From NCBI GenBank assembly GCA_020832235.1, contig JAFIEZ010000010.1, forward strand, positions 124,001 through 188,000: a stretch of DNA of 64,000 nucleotides, in the 5' to 3' direction. The stretch comes from Bacteroidota bacterium. GTDB lineage: Bacteria; Bacteroidota; Rhodothermia; Balneolales; HLUCCA01. Of the stretch, positions 17,756 to 27,497 are shown piece after piece. The notes under the pieces were generated by a model, which was given only the letters and a program-made list of their open reading frames with translations, did not search any database and was not told where the DNA came from. The first letter of the stretch is position 1. Every line of letters begins with the position of its first letter. The position numbers and the translations under genes were made by a program.

Positions 17756-19813
17756 ATGTCAGATGATCTAAAGAAAGACAACCTTTCACCCGAAGAAGAA
17801 ACCAAAAACAAAGCGGTTGATACCGCAGCAGAGACAACTCAAGTAGTAGAAACGGCTCAAGTAAAGCCGGATGAAGCCGCTGAGGCTGCACCTGCAACAG
17901 AAGAATCTGCCGAAGCCAATGCTCCTGCTGCTGAAGCTACTGCTCCTGCCGTTGAAGAAACGATTCCCGCTGCTGAAGAAACGGCTCCTGCCGCTGAAGA
18001 AACATACGAGATCAAGTCATACACAGGCGAAATCAGCGAAAAAGTATATACGCTTGCTGAACTTCAGGAAGCCTCTGAAGATTACACCGATGACGAGTAT
18101 CATAATCTCGTAAACATGTATGAGGGTACGTTAACCTCATTCTCAGAAAAAGAAATTGTTACAGGACGGGTTGTATCGTTCGACGAGAAGTACGTTATCG
18201 TTGATATCGGTTTCAAATCTGAAGGTATTGTTCCTCTTAATGAGTTCCGTAATATCGAAGAACTCAAGCCAGGCGACGAAATTGAAGTATTCCTCGATAA
18301 AGTGGAAGATCGTGAAGGCCAGTTAGTTCTGTCCCGTCGCAAAGCCGATACCCTGCGTGTATGGCAAAAAATTGAAGAGTCATTCAACAATCAGGCCGTT
18401 ATTGAAGGTTACATCAAGCGTCGCATCAAAGGCGGTATGGTGGTTGACATCTTCGGAATTGACGCCTTCTTGCCTGGTTCACAGATTGATGTGCGTCCGG
18501 TTCGTGATTTCGATGCTTATGTTGGCAAAACCATGGAATTTATGGTTGTTAAACTAAACATGACCAGCGAAAACGTTGTTGTATCGCACCGTGCACTTGT
18601 GGAAACCGACCTCGAAGAGCAGCGTGAAGAAATTCTTGCTACCATGGAGTCGGGTCAGATTCTCGAAGGTACCGTTAAGAATATTACCGATTTCGGTGTG
18701 TTTATTGACCTTGGCGGTGTTGATGGCCTGTTGCACATCACCGACCTTTCATGGGGTCGTGTTGAGCACCCGTCTGAAATCGTTAAGCTCGATCAGCGCC
18801 TGAACGTTGTGGTACTTGAGTTTGATCAGGATCGTAAGCGTATCTCCCTCGGTCTGAAGCAGCTTCAACCGCATCCATGGGATGAAATTGATGCCAAGTA
18901 TCCGGAAGGCACGAAAGTTCAGGGTAAAGTAGTCTCTATCGCAGATTACGGAGCGTTCATTGAGCTTGAGAAAGGTGTTGAAGGATTGATTCACATCTCT
19001 GAAATGTCCTGGACACAACACATTAAGCATCCTTCTCAACTTGTTGAAAAGAATGAAGTTATTGAGTGCGTGGTGCTGAACATCAACAAAAATGAGAAGA
19101 AAGTATCTCTCGGTGTCAAGCAATTAGAGAACGATCCATGGAAAGAGCTTGAAATGCGCTACCCTGTTGGATCTAAGCACAAAGGTGTTGTACGTAACCT
19201 GACCAACTTCGGTATCTTTATCGAACTGGAGCCGGGTATCGACGGTCTTGTACACGTATCTGACCTTAGCTGGACAGCCAAAGTTAATCACCCGAGCGAA
19301 ATTGTAAACAAGGGCGACGAACTGGATGTTGTAATTCTTACCATCGATTTCGAGAACCGACGAATTTCACTTGGTCATAAGCAAGTTACTGCCAATCCTT
19401 GGGATCAGTATGCTGAGGCTTATTACCCGGGTGCAAAAGTTGAGAAAGCCCAAGTTGTGAAAACAACCGACAAAGGTATGTTTGTTAAGCTTCCACTGGG
19501 AGTTGAAGCGTTCATGCCGGCAAAAGAAGCCAAAATCGAAACGATCACAGAAAGCTACAAAGAAGGCGAAGAACTTGATGTAGCTGTACTGGAGTTCGAC
19601 GAGCCATCTAAGAATATCGTTGTGAGTGAAAAAGCTTACGATGAAGAACCTTCAGAAGGCAAGGCTAAAAAGAAGCCGGCAAGAAGCAAAAAAGCTGAAA
19701 ACGTATCTGGTGCTCTCACAGTAGGCGAAATGTCAGGACTCGCTGATCTCAAGGCCAAACTGGAGAAGCAAGAAGCGGACGAAGCCGAAGGTTCAGACGA
19801 GAAAGAAGCTTAA
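17756..19813 (+). CDS. rpsA: 30S ribosomal protein S1
   Basis: A 685-residue RNA-binding protein that brings mRNA to the 30S subunit. An acidic N-terminal extension of about 110 residues contains four tandem seven-residue units (such as TAPAVEE and TIPAAEE). Six S1 domains follow from about residue 128, for example ILEGTVKNITDFGVFIDLGG and VQGKVVSIADYGAFIELEKG; domains 1 and 2 are the diverged ribosome-binding type, and 3 to 5 are the typical RNA binders ending in LSW or MSW. The tail is lysine-rich then acidic. It is longer than the usual 550-600 residues because of the two extensions. No Shine-Dalgarno precedes the ATG, and a strong terminator follows. Confidence 0.96.
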   Translation: MSDDLKKDNLSPEEETKNKAVDTAAETTQVVETAQVKPDEAAEAAPATEESAEANAPAAEATAPAVEETIPAAEETAPAAEETYEIKSYTGEISEKVYTLAELQEASEDYTDDEYHNLVNMYEGTLTSFSEKEIVTGRVVSFDEKYVIVDIGFKSEGIVPLNEFRNIEELKPGDEIEVFLDKVEDREGQLVLSRRKADTLRVWQKIEESFNNQAVIEGYIKRRIKGGMVVDIFGIDAFLPGSQIDVRPVRDFDAYVGKTMEFMVVKLNMTSENVVVSHRALVETDLEEQREEILATMESGQILEGTVKNITDFGVFIDLGGVDGLLHITDLSWGRVEHPSEIVKLDQRLNVVVLEFDQDRKRISLGLKQLQPHPWDEIDAKYPEGTKVQGKVVSIADYGAFIELEKGVEGLIHISEMSWTQHIKHPSQLVEKNEVIECVVLNINKNEKKVSLGVKQLENDPWKELEMRYPVGSKHKGVVRNLTNFGIFIELEPGIDGLVHVSDLSWTAKVNHPSEIVNKGDELDVVILTIDFENRRISLGHKQVTANPWDQYAEAYYPGAKVEKAQVVKTTDKGMFVKLPLGVEAFMPAKEAKIETITESYKEGEELDVAVLEFDEPSKNIVVSEKAYDEEPSEGKAKKKPARSKKAENVSGALTVGEMSGLADLKAKLEKQEADEAEGSDEKEA
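17918..18001 (+). repeat. Four 21-base tandem units in the 5' part of rpsA
   Basis: Four consecutive in-frame 21-base units encode NAPAAEA, TAPAVEE, TIPAAEE and TAPAAEE. The DNA units (such as ACGGCTCCTGCCGCTGAAGAA) differ by only a few bases, so copy number may vary between strains. Confidence 0.85.
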
Positions 19814-19840
19814 TACTTTCGGTGAATTTCGGTAAATTTA

Positions 19841-19878
19841 AAGGTGAGATGGCTATTCAAGTCGTCTCACCTTTTTTA
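19841..19878 (+). terminator. rpsA terminator
   Basis: AAGGTGAGA, a loop and TCTCACCTT followed by TTTTTATTTT. It overlaps the ORF-track start proposed for nadA at 19844, which argues that nadA starts downstream of it. Confidence 0.9.
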
Positions 19879-19882
19879 TTTT

Positions 19883-20935
19883 ATGCAATCTATGAAGAAA
19901 ATTGAATATCCTACCACAGTTCAGGGAATGTACGAGCATCTCAAAGCACGTATAGGTAAAATTGTTCCCGATGCAGAACTGCGATTGAAATCAGAATTGG
20001 CCGTTGAGATTAATCAACTCAAAAAGCAGAAGAACGCTGTTATTCTGGGTCATAATTATATGGAAGCTGCATTATTCAACAGTATTCCCGATTACGTTGG
20101 CGACTCTTTAGGACTCAGTCGCATAGCAGCCGAATCTACAGCCGACAGAATCGTGTTTTGTGGGGTACGGTTCATGGCAGAAACGGCTAAAATATTGAAT
20201 CCCTCCCGCATGGTACTGCTTCCCGCAGAAGTTGCCGGATGTTCGCTTGCCGCAAGTATTACTGCAGAGGATGTTCGCAATCTTAAAGCGAAATATCCGG
20301 GCGTTCCTGTAGTTACTTATATCAATACCTATGCTGATGTCAAGGCAGAAACAGATGTATGTTGTACATCAAGCAATGCGGTGGATATCGTTAATAAACT
20401 AGATTCTGATACCGTAATCTGCCTGCCGGATGAATTTCTCGCCAAAAATGTAGCACGCGAAACAGGCAAACGTGTAATCACACCCAGCGAAGCTGTGCAG
20501 GATGATTTTCGTAAAGCTATGATTGTCTGGGACGGTCGCTGCGAAGTACATGAGCAGTTTACCGTAGAAGATATTCGCAATGCACGGGCACAATTCCCCG
20601 AAACAGTGGTTATTGCGCACCCGGAATGCCCGCCAGAGGTCGTATTGGAATCTGATTTTAGCGGAAGTACAACAGCTATCGTTAACTATGTAAAAAAGTC
20701 AGAGGCTCAAAAATTCCTGATACTCACAGAGTGTAGTATGGCAGATAATATAGCGGCAGAAAATCCCGAAAAAGAAATGCTGGGATTGTGTTCTGTTAGA
20801 TGCCCGCACATGAATGAAATTACCCTGGAAGACACACTTAAATGCCTGCAGGAAGACATCTGGCAGATTGAACTTGAGGAAGAGCTCAGAGTAAAAGCCA
20901 AGCGTTCTCTCGATCGTATGCTGGAACTAAGCTAG
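19883..20935 (+). CDS. nadA: Quinolinate synthase
   Basis: A [4Fe-4S] enzyme of about 350 residues that condenses iminoaspartate with dihydroxyacetone phosphate to quinolinate in NAD biosynthesis. Signatures are ILGHNYMEAALFNSIPDYVG, the cluster Cys in VFCGVRFMAETAKIL, CCTSSNAV, the second Cys in IAHPECPPEV, FSGSTTAIVNYV, and the third Cys in GLCSVRCPHMNEITLEDTL. The ORF track begins at 19844 inside the rpsA terminator hairpin; the ATGs at 19883 and 19892 (MKKIEYPT) are the realistic starts. No nadB or nadC gene is adjacent. A GC-rich hairpin follows the stop. Confidence 0.96.
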   Translation: MQSMKKIEYPTTVQGMYEHLKARIGKIVPDAELRLKSELAVEINQLKKQKNAVILGHNYMEAALFNSIPDYVGDSLGLSRIAAESTADRIVFCGVRFMAETAKILNPSRMVLLPAEVAGCSLAASITAEDVRNLKAKYPGVPVVTYINTYADVKAETDVCCTSSNAVDIVNKLDSDTVICLPDEFLAKNVARETGKRVITPSEAVQDDFRKAMIVWDGRCEVHEQFTVEDIRNARAQFPETVVIAHPECPPEVVLESDFSGSTTAIVNYVKKSEAQKFLILTECSMADNIAAENPEKEMLGLCSVRCPHMNEITLEDTLKCLQEDIWQIELEEELRVKAKRSLDRMLELS

Positions 20936-20940
20936 AACAA

Positions 20941-20963
20941 GCCCCCGATGTTACATCAGGGGC
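20941..20963. terminator. Hairpin between convergent nadA and moxR
   Basis: GCCCCCGATG-TTA-CATCAGGGGC forms a ten-pair stem with one internal mismatch. No clear T tract follows on either side, so termination is possible but unproven. Its position between two convergent stops suggests a shared terminator. Confidence 0.5.
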
Positions 20964-21008
20964 CTGCGTTGTAAAGATTGTATTGTGTATTTGTCTCAAC
21001 CGTTCATG

Positions 21009-22010
21009 TTATGGAACTTGAACCGCTCCAATAATACGTTCTACCAGCTGTTCCGAGTTGATGTCTTCCGCTTCCGCTTCATAGGTGGGTATCACACGGT
21101 GACGTAAAACATCCATTGCAATCACTCTAACATCTTCCGGAGTGACATAGGCACGTTGTTCCATAAAGGCAATGGCTCGGGCCGCCAGGTTCAGATTGAT
21201 TGATGCACGTGGAGACGCACCATAATTAATGAGTTCACGCAATTCGGCAAGACGATATTTTTCCGGATTTCTGGTGGCTAGTATCAGGTCAATGATATAC
21301 TGCTCAACCTTTTCATCCATGTAGATATTATTGATGACTTTTCTGGCATCCAGAATCTGTTCTGGCTTTACCACCGGATTCAGTTTTGGTTTTGGTCCCG
21401 TGCGTGCGTTGTTACGCATGATTTGCATCTCTTCGGTAGCCGTTGGGTATCCGACTTTGATTTTAAGCATGAAACGGTCAACCTGCGCTTCAGGCAACGG
21501 ATATGTTCCTTCCTGTTCTACCGGGTTTTGCGTTGCCAGAACCAGAAAAGGGTCTGTTAGCGGAAACGTTTCTTCACCAATGGTGACCTGGTGCTCTTGC
21601 ATACATTCCAACAGTGCACTCTGAACTTTAGCAGGTGATCTGTTGATTTCATCGGCAAGGATGATATTTGCGAAAATCGGCCCCTTTTTAATGGTAAACT
21701 CGCCCTCTTTCTGGTTGTAAATAAGCGTACCCACAAGGTCAGCAGGCAAAAGATCCGGAGTGAACTGAATACGCTGAAATCGTGTCGAAATAACACGTGC
21801 CAGTGAAGAGACGGTGAGAGTCTTTGCTAAACCAGGTACACCTTCAAGCAAAACATGACCATCGGTGAGCAATCCAACAAGCAACCGGTCAATCATGTAG
21901 CGCTGGCCAATGATTACTTTGTCTAATTCGTTATTTATATCTTCAATAAAGGTACTGTGCTGATCTATTTGGGCTTGTAAGGCCGACATGTCGATGCTGT
22001 ACGTTTGCAT
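21009..22010 (-). CDS. MoxR-family AAA+ ATPase
   Basis: A 333-residue MoxR ATPase. Walker A is seen in HVLLEGVPGLAKTLTVSSLA near residue 55. Walker B is in NIILADEINRSPAKVQSALLE near 120, followed by FLVLATQNPVEQEGTYPLPEAQVDRFM (sensor 1 and arginine finger region) and the C-terminal helical domain with GASPRASINLNLAARA. MoxR ATPases act as chaperones with VWA proteins, often in metal cofactor or envelope assembly. The usual partners (DUF58, BatA/B/D) are not next to it; a BatA-like gene lies at 1642. It is divergent from uppP. Confidence 0.93.
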   Translation of the reverse strand: MQTYSIDMSALQAQIDQHSTFIEDINNELDKVIIGQRYMIDRLLVGLLTDGHVLLEGVPGLAKTLTVSSLARVISTRFQRIQFTPDLLPADLVGTLIYNQKEGEFTIKKGPIFANIILADEINRSPAKVQSALLECMQEHQVTIGEETFPLTDPFLVLATQNPVEQEGTYPLPEAQVDRFMLKIKVGYPTATEEMQIMRNNARTGPKPKLNPVVKPEQILDARKVINNIYMDEKVEQYIIDLILATRNPEKYRLAELRELINYGASPRASINLNLAARAIAFMEQRAYVTPEDVRVIAMDVLRHRVIPTYEAEAEDINSEQLVERIIGAVQVP

Positions 22011-22084
22011 GATTATTTAATGTTTCTTGGAGGAAGATTTTGTATTATTGACGCTTCTCAAGCACCATAAATTAATACATTTTC

Positions 22085-22906
22085 ATGGAACTATTAGAGT
22101 CGATTCTTTTGGGCATCCTACAGGGGGTAACGGAGTTTTTACCTGTGAGCAGCTCAGGACACCTCGTGCTGGCACAAGAGTTGTTAAACAGAGACCTTGA
22201 ACAGGGTATAACCTTCGAAATAGTAGTTCATTTTGGCTCTTTCTTCAGCATTCTGATTTACTTCTGGACCAGAATAATCGACATACTTAAAAACTTCTTT
22301 ACTTTTTTAAGTAAGCCGGCACGCTACAAGTCGGAGTGGAAAAACAATTACGATGCACGAATCAGTGTTTATATCTTGTTATCCATGATTCCAGCAGGTA
22401 TAGTAGGTTTCACGCTCAGAAGTAATCTGGAGGCTGCTTTTTCTAGTCCTGTATTGGTTTCCGGTATGTTGCTGGTTACCGGCAGTATACTGTATCTGAA
22501 CAAATTCATCTCTCCCAAGCAGGGTAAAGTAACTCCCAAGAATGCAATAATTATGGGTGTTGCCCAGGCATTTGCCATGATTCCGGGTATATCGCGTTCA
22601 GGTACCACCATCACCACCGGCGTACTTCTAGGGATGAAACGAGAGGATGTTGCTGATTTTTCATTTTTGATGTTGCTTCCTGTAATTGCCGGTGCGATGC
22701 TGCTTGAGGGCCTGGAGCTCATGGAGACCGGTGGGGGAGATATTGTAGTTTTGTCGTTGGTAGGAGCGTTTTTTGCATCTTTAGTCTCCGGCTACTACTC
22801 CCTGAAGTTTCTTTTGAAGCTATTTAAACAAAAAGGCCTTCACTTTTTCGCCTACTATTGTTGGTCTGTTGGCTTGCTGGGCATAATCTATTTCAGTTTT
22901 AAATAG
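22085..22906 (+). CDS. uppP: Undecaprenyl-diphosphatase (BacA type)
   Basis: A 273-residue polytopic inner-membrane enzyme that dephosphorylates undecaprenyl diphosphate, recycling the carrier for peptidoglycan and other envelope glycans. The two family signatures are GILQGVTEFLPVSSSGHLVLAQ-type near residue 10 (with the catalytic Glu) and AMIPGISRSGTTITTGVLLG near residue 165 (with the essential Arg). About seven to eight hydrophobic segments are seen and the length is normal. It precedes nuoJ by 84 bases on the same strand, but a promoter-like sequence in that gap suggests nuoJ has its own start. Confidence 0.96.
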   Translation: MELLESILLGILQGVTEFLPVSSSGHLVLAQELLNRDLEQGITFEIVVHFGSFFSILIYFWTRIIDILKNFFTFLSKPARYKSEWKNNYDARISVYILLSMIPAGIVGFTLRSNLEAAFSSPVLVSGMLLVTGSILYLNKFISPKQGKVTPKNAIIMGVAQAFAMIPGISRSGTTITTGVLLGMKREDVADFSFLMLLPVIAGAMLLEGLELMETGGGDIVVLSLVGAFFASLVSGYYSLKFLLKLFKQKGLHFFAYYCWSVGLLGIIYFSFK

Positions 22907-22927
22907 AGATCCTTAACCAATTAAATA

Positions 22928-22958
22928 TTGAAGAGCGGTTCAAATTTCGGTACCTTTG
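22928..22958 (+). promoter_or_regulatory. nuoJKLMN promoter (TTG-N20-TACCTTTG)
   Basis: TTG, exactly 20 bases and TACCTTTG, a perfect TAnnTTTG -7 element, between uppP and nuoJ. The predicted start point would leave a leader of about 25 bases. Confidence 0.5.
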
Positions 22959-22990
22959 GTCACAATTTTTCCGACTTCACAGAATAAATC

Positions 22991-23503
22991 ATGGTCACAT
23001 ACATCTTCTTTGTGTTGGCAACTCTGGCTATCGCTTCGGCTTTGGCAACAATTATGAGTAGAAGTACCGTAAACAGCGCGCTGTTTCTTGTACTGAATAT
23101 GGTTACGCTTGCGGGCGTTTACCTGCTATTGAAGGCACAATTTCTTGCTATCATCCAGATACTTGTCTATGCCGGAGCCATAATGGTATTGTTTCTGTTC
23201 GTCATCATGCTTCTGAATGTTGATGATGAGGAAACGGTATTCTCTAAGAAAACATTTCGAAATGCTTTCGGTTTTCTGTTAGGTGGAGTTATTATGGCCC
23301 AGTTATTATATGCTGTGGCCGGTTACACCGGAGTGCTGCCGGATATCTCTTCCGAAATGACCTATGTAGGTACTGTTGAAGCCATTGGTAACACCATGTT
23401 CACCGAATATCTTTTCCCTTTTGAAGTTACAGCCATACTGCTCACGGTTGCAGTGGTTGGAGCTTTGTTTATTGCTCAGCGTAACCCCAAATCTCAAAAC
23501 TGA
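22991..23503 (+). CDS. nuoJ: NADH-quinone oxidoreductase subunit J
   Basis: A 170-residue membrane subunit of complex I with five hydrophobic segments. The N-terminal [21 protein letters not shown] and the conserved third helix [19 protein letters not shown] (with the pi-bulge region) identify NuoJ. It forms part of the link between the quinone site and the antiporter subunits in the inner membrane. It is the first gene of a five-gene set and overlaps nuoK by one base (TGATG). No Shine-Dalgarno is visible. Confidence 0.95.
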   Translation: MVTYIFFVLATLAIASALATIMSRSTVNSALFLVLNMVTLAGVYLLLKAQFLAIIQILVYAGAIMVLFLFVIMLLNVDDEETVFSKKTFRNAFGFLLGGVIMAQLLYAVAGYTGVLPDISSEMTYVGTVEAIGNTMFTEYLFPFEVTAILLTVAVVGALFIAQRNPKSQN

Positions 23504-23805
23504 TGCTATCATTAACCTGGTTTTTAGCTTTAAGCGCCATTCTGTTTGCCATCGGTACAATTGGCGTTCTCACCAGAAAGAATGCAATTGTAATATTTAT
23601 GAGTGTTGAGCTTATGCTCAATGCCGTAAACCTCACGCTGGTTGCCTTCAGCTCCTTTATGGGCGATATACACGGTCAGATTCTAGTATTCTTTTCATTG
23701 TGTGTAGCCGCTGCCGAGGCTGCGGTAGGTCTGGCCATTGTAATTGCAATCTTCCGTAATAATCTCACTGTAGATATTACTAAAATCAAATTGTTACGCT
23801 GGTAA
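23503..23805 (+). CDS. nuoK: NADH-quinone oxidoreductase subunit K
   Basis: A 100-residue three-helix membrane subunit related to MrpC. The conserved membrane glutamates are in [18 protein letters not shown] and [18 protein letters not shown], both needed for proton transfer in the family. The start codon overlaps the nuoJ stop (TGATG), which implies translational coupling. Confidence 0.96.
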   Translation: MLSLTWFLALSAILFAIGTIGVLTRKNAIVIFMSVELMLNAVNLTLVAFSSFMGDIHGQILVFFSLCVAAAEAAVGLAIVIAIFRNNLTVDITKIKLLRW

Positions 23806-23843
23806 GTGCGTATCGTCTCCTGAACCGTTAATTAAGCGAATAC

Positions 23844-25865
23844 ATGAATCCTTACCTCGATTTAGTTCCCTTCGTAATAGGCCTGCCGTTGCTCGGCTTT
23901 TTGATCAACGGTCTTATGGGATTAAGTTCCCCAGCCTGGCGAAAGCAAAAAACGCTTATCGGTGCAATTGCAACCGTGAGTGTTGCTGTTCCTTTCTTCA
24001 TATCCGTACTGCTATTTACAGGTCTTTCATCCGATTCTTCTGCCGATATCTACCGGCTCTTTACCTGGATTCAGGCCGGTAGCTTCACCTCCGATATCGC
24101 ATGGAGGGTGGACCAGCTGTCTATTATCATGGCTCTGGTAGTAACCGGCGTAGGATCTTTGATTCACGTGTACTCTATGGGGTATATGAAAGATGATGAG
24201 GGGTACTGGAAATTCTTTGCTTATCTGAATCTGTTCATATTTGCGATGATGAACCTGGTAATGGGGAACAATCTTTTATTGTTATTTCTGGGTTGGGAAG
24301 GAGTAGGCGTCTGTTCTTATCTGCTTATTGGTTTTTGGTACGGCGACATGGCCAAATCATCTGCGGCAAAGAAAGCATTCGTGTATAACCGAATCGGTGA
24401 CTTTGCTTTTCTGATAGGAATGTTCCTGGTATTCCGATATGTAGGCAGCATTGAATTTGATGTCATTTTTGATTCACTTCACTTAATTCCTACCGACATT
24501 GCATTCTGGATCGCTCTGCTCATGTTTATCGGAGCAACCGGTAAGTCAGCTCAGATTCCTTTGTTTGTATGGCTTCCCGACGCCATGGCCGGACCTACAC
24601 CTGTATCGGCATTGATTCATGCCGCTACCATGGTTACCTCCGGAATTTATCTGATTACCAGGATGTCTTCATTGTACGTTTTGGCACCCGAAGCCATGCT
24701 CATTGTTGCCGTCGTTGGTGCTCTTACCGCCGTAATCGCTGCCTCAATTGCTATAACCCAGACCGACATAAAACGTGTTCTCGCGTATTCAACAGTCTCG
24801 CAGCTCGGCTTTATGTTTCTAGCACTTGGAAGCGGTGCATTCATTGCTGCCATGTTTCACGTAGTGACTCACGCTTTTTTCAAAGCTTGTCTGTTTCTTG
24901 GCTCTGGATCGGTTATTCATGCTATGCACGAAGTTGAGCATAAATTGGAGCACGATGGTAAGCATGTGCATTTCGATCCTCAAGACATGCGCTACATGGG
25001 AGGACTCAAAGAGTATATGCCTCATACCTACAAAACGTTTTTAATTGCTACTATTGCTATCGCCGGTATACCACCTCTGGCTGGTTTCTTTTCAAAAGAT
25101 GAAATTCTGGCAATGACTGTAAATGCCGGAGTTCTGGGTGGCCAACCTATCTACTTTATCCTCTGGGGCATCGCGATGCTCACGGCCTTTATGACCGCTT
25201 TCTACATGTTCCGCTTAACTTTTGCTACGTTCCACGGATCTTTCAAACTGCCTCAAATTTTCCCGGAAGCTAAAGGAAGCGAAAAATATCTGCATGAAAG
25301 TCCTGCTACCATGACGGCCCCTTTATGGGTATTGGCTGTACTGTCGGTAATCGGTGGATTTATGGGGTTCCCAGATTTCATCGTGGAAACATTTACGGGA
25401 GCTACTGCACACGTGAACTGGCTGCATGGCTGGTTAATAGCTGTGGCTTCCGAATATGACCTGATTTTGTCGAAAGGCATCAAATGGGCTATTTTGGCTG
25501 CATCTGTAGTCGTAGCCGGTAGTGCAAGCTATCTCGCATTTACTATGTACACCGACGATAAGGCAGAGGCTTCAGATCAAAAACTGAAAAATCTTTTCGG
25601 AGGCATGTATACCGTATGGTCCGACAAGTACAAATTTGATGAATTTTATGAGGGATACATAGCAAATCCCATTGTAAAAGCCTCTGATAAAGTTCTCGCT
25701 GTGTTCGATATAAAAGTACTGGATGGTTTCGTAAACCTGATTGCCGGAACGGTACGCTTTGCCGGAAGTCTGCTACGCTATGTTCAGACTGGTGTTACTC
25801 AAAATTATGCCATAGCGCTGGTACTGGGTACCATCCTTGTGGTCGGAATGTTACTCTTCGGATAA
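23844..25865 (+). CDS. nuoL: NADH-quinone oxidoreductase subunit L
   Basis: A 673-residue antiporter-like proton-pumping subunit at the far end of the complex I membrane arm. Signatures are LLLLFLGWEGVGVCSYLLIGFW (with the TM5 Glu), PLFVWLPDAMAGPTPVSALI, the TM8 HAATMVTSGIYLI, VLAYSTVSQLGFMFLALG and HAFFKACLFLGSGSVIHAMH. The C-terminal extension forms the lateral helix and is of normal length. It lies 38 bases after nuoK and is followed after 13 bases by nuoM. Confidence 0.97.
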   Translation: MNPYLDLVPFVIGLPLLGFLINGLMGLSSPAWRKQKTLIGAIATVSVAVPFFISVLLFTGLSSDSSADIYRLFTWIQAGSFTSDIAWRVDQLSIIMALVVTGVGSLIHVYSMGYMKDDEGYWKFFAYLNLFIFAMMNLVMGNNLLLLFLGWEGVGVCSYLLIGFWYGDMAKSSAAKKAFVYNRIGDFAFLIGMFLVFRYVGSIEFDVIFDSLHLIPTDIAFWIALLMFIGATGKSAQIPLFVWLPDAMAGPTPVSALIHAATMVTSGIYLITRMSSLYVLAPEAMLIVAVVGALTAVIAASIAITQTDIKRVLAYSTVSQLGFMFLALGSGAFIAAMFHVVTHAFFKACLFLGSGSVIHAMHEVEHKLEHDGKHVHFDPQDMRYMGGLKEYMPHTYKTFLIATIAIAGIPPLAGFFSKDEILAMTVNAGVLGGQPIYFILWGIAMLTAFMTAFYMFRLTFATFHGSFKLPQIFPEAKGSEKYLHESPATMTAPLWVLAVLSVIGGFMGFPDFIVETFTGATAHVNWLHGWLIAVASEYDLILSKGIKWAILAASVVVAGSASYLAFTMYTDDKAEASDQKLKNLFGGMYTVWSDKYKFDEFYEGYIANPIVKASDKVLAVFDIKVLDGFVNLIAGTVRFAGSLLRYVQTGVTQNYAIALVLGTILVVGMLLFG

Positions 25866-25878
25866 TTCATACTTACCA

Positions 25879-27480
25879 ATGGAATTACTGTTAAATCTTA
25901 CCATCTACCTTCCCTTACTGGGTGTGCTTGCAATCTTGGCGTTGAGAAATGACGCAATGATACGCTGGATTGCCCTGGCTGTTACATCAGCTACATTCGC
26001 TCTGTCGGTGCCTCTGATGCTCAATTTCAATGCAGCGGGCTCTGATGTAGCACAATTTGTAACAGAGAGCGGTTCATTGATAGGCGGCCTCGATATCAAA
26101 TATATTGTTGGTCTTGACGGATTAAGTTTGCTGCTATTTATGCTAACTACCTTCATGGGGCCTATTGTTGTACTGTCTGCCTGGGAATCAGTGAAAAAGC
26201 ATCTGGCTGGATTTTACTCTATGCTCCTGATTCTTCAAACCGGCTCACTGGGGGTATTTGCTTCTCTGGATATGGTTGTCTTTTACATATTCTTTGAACT
26301 TACACTTATTCCAATGTACTTCTTGATAGGAATATGGGGTGGCTCAGGAAGAATTGAGGCAACGATTAAGTTTTTCTTGTACACGCTTGTGGGCTCTTTG
26401 ATAATGCTCGTAGCCTTACTCTATCTTGGGTTCCATGCAGGCGATGCCATTAACTCTGGAGTATTTACCTCCGACTGGCGCTTAATTTCAGGTCCGGAAT
26501 ACCAGATAGGGCTCGTTGAACAAACGTATATGTTTCTGGCATTTGCACTCGCCTTCTGTATTAAGGTACCCCTCTTCCCGTTTCATACCTGGTTGCCTTA
26601 TGCACATACGGAGGCACCAACAGCAGGATCGGTTGTACTGGCAGCAATTATGCTGAAAATGGGTACCTATGGCTTGATTCGATTCGCACTTCCCATTTTT
26701 CCTAACGCCGTAATTGCATTCGCTCCCTACATGGCGGCACTAGCTGTAATAGGAATTATTTACGGAGCCTTGGTCGCAATGGTCCAGAAGGATGTGAAGA
26801 AATTAGTTGCATACTCATCGGTTTCACACCTTGGTTTTGTTGTCCTCGGAATTTTTGCACTGAATACTACAGCTGTTCAGGGTGCCATTATTCAAAACAT
26901 TAACCACGGACTTTCAACCGGAGCGTTGTTCCTTATTGTCGGGATGATTTATGACAGAAGACATACCCGAATGATTTCTGAATTTGGCGGTCTTGCCGGT
27001 ATCATGCCTGTTTTTGCGGTTATGTTCCTCATTGCTACGCTGTCTTCCATCGGTCTTCCCGGGCTGAACGGTTTCGTAGGTGAGTTTCTGATTCTAATGG
27101 GGGCGTTTAATTCTGATGTACTCGATAACATCTGGTTTGGTGTATTCGCTACAACAGGTGTTATTCTTGCTGCTGTGTATATGCTTTGGATGTTCCAGCG
27201 AGTAATGTTTGGTCCAGTAACCAAAGATGAAAACAAGAATCTTAAAGATCTTAATGCCAGAGAGATTGGTTTATTGATCCCTGTAATGGTATTTATCGTA
27301 TGGATTGGAATTTACCCAAGCTACTTTACAGGCTTCTCTGAGGTACAGGTCGAAAAAATTCTGGATCAGTCTATGGAAAAGGCCTCAATCATTCAAATTA
27401 ACAGTCAAAGTGCCGATTTACCGGAATGGGCGGGCAAACTGTACGACGTTACTCCTGAAATGGCGAGTACAATCGATTAA
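25879..27480 (+). CDS. nuoM: NADH-quinone oxidoreductase subunit M
   Basis: A 533-residue antiporter-like proton-pumping subunit. Signatures are DMVVFYIFFELTLIPMYFLIGIWG (TM5 Glu), PLFPFHTWLPYAHTEAPTAGSV, LAAIMLKMGTYGLIRFALP, KKLVAYSSVSHLGFVVLG and FVGEFLILMGAF. The ORF track starts 42 bases upstream inside nuoL; the ATG at 25879, after the nuoL stop, gives the expected N terminus MELLLNLTIYLPLLGV. Confidence 0.97.
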   Translation: MELLLNLTIYLPLLGVLAILALRNDAMIRWIALAVTSATFALSVPLMLNFNAAGSDVAQFVTESGSLIGGLDIKYIVGLDGLSLLLFMLTTFMGPIVVLSAWESVKKHLAGFYSMLLILQTGSLGVFASLDMVVFYIFFELTLIPMYFLIGIWGGSGRIEATIKFFLYTLVGSLIMLVALLYLGFHAGDAINSGVFTSDWRLISGPEYQIGLVEQTYMFLAFALAFCIKVPLFPFHTWLPYAHTEAPTAGSVVLAAIMLKMGTYGLIRFALPIFPNAVIAFAPYMAALAVIGIIYGALVAMVQKDVKKLVAYSSVSHLGFVVLGIFALNTTAVQGAIIQNINHGLSTGALFLIVGMIYDRRHTRMISEFGGLAGIMPVFAVMFLIATLSSIGLPGLNGFVGEFLILMGAFNSDVLDNIWFGVFATTGVILAAVYMLWMFQRVMFGPVTKDENKNLKDLNAREIGLLIPVMVFIVWIGIYPSYFTGFSEVQVEKILDQSMEKASIIQINSQSADLPEWAGKLYDVTPEMASTID

Positions 27481-27497
27481 TTTTCAAATCTACAATA

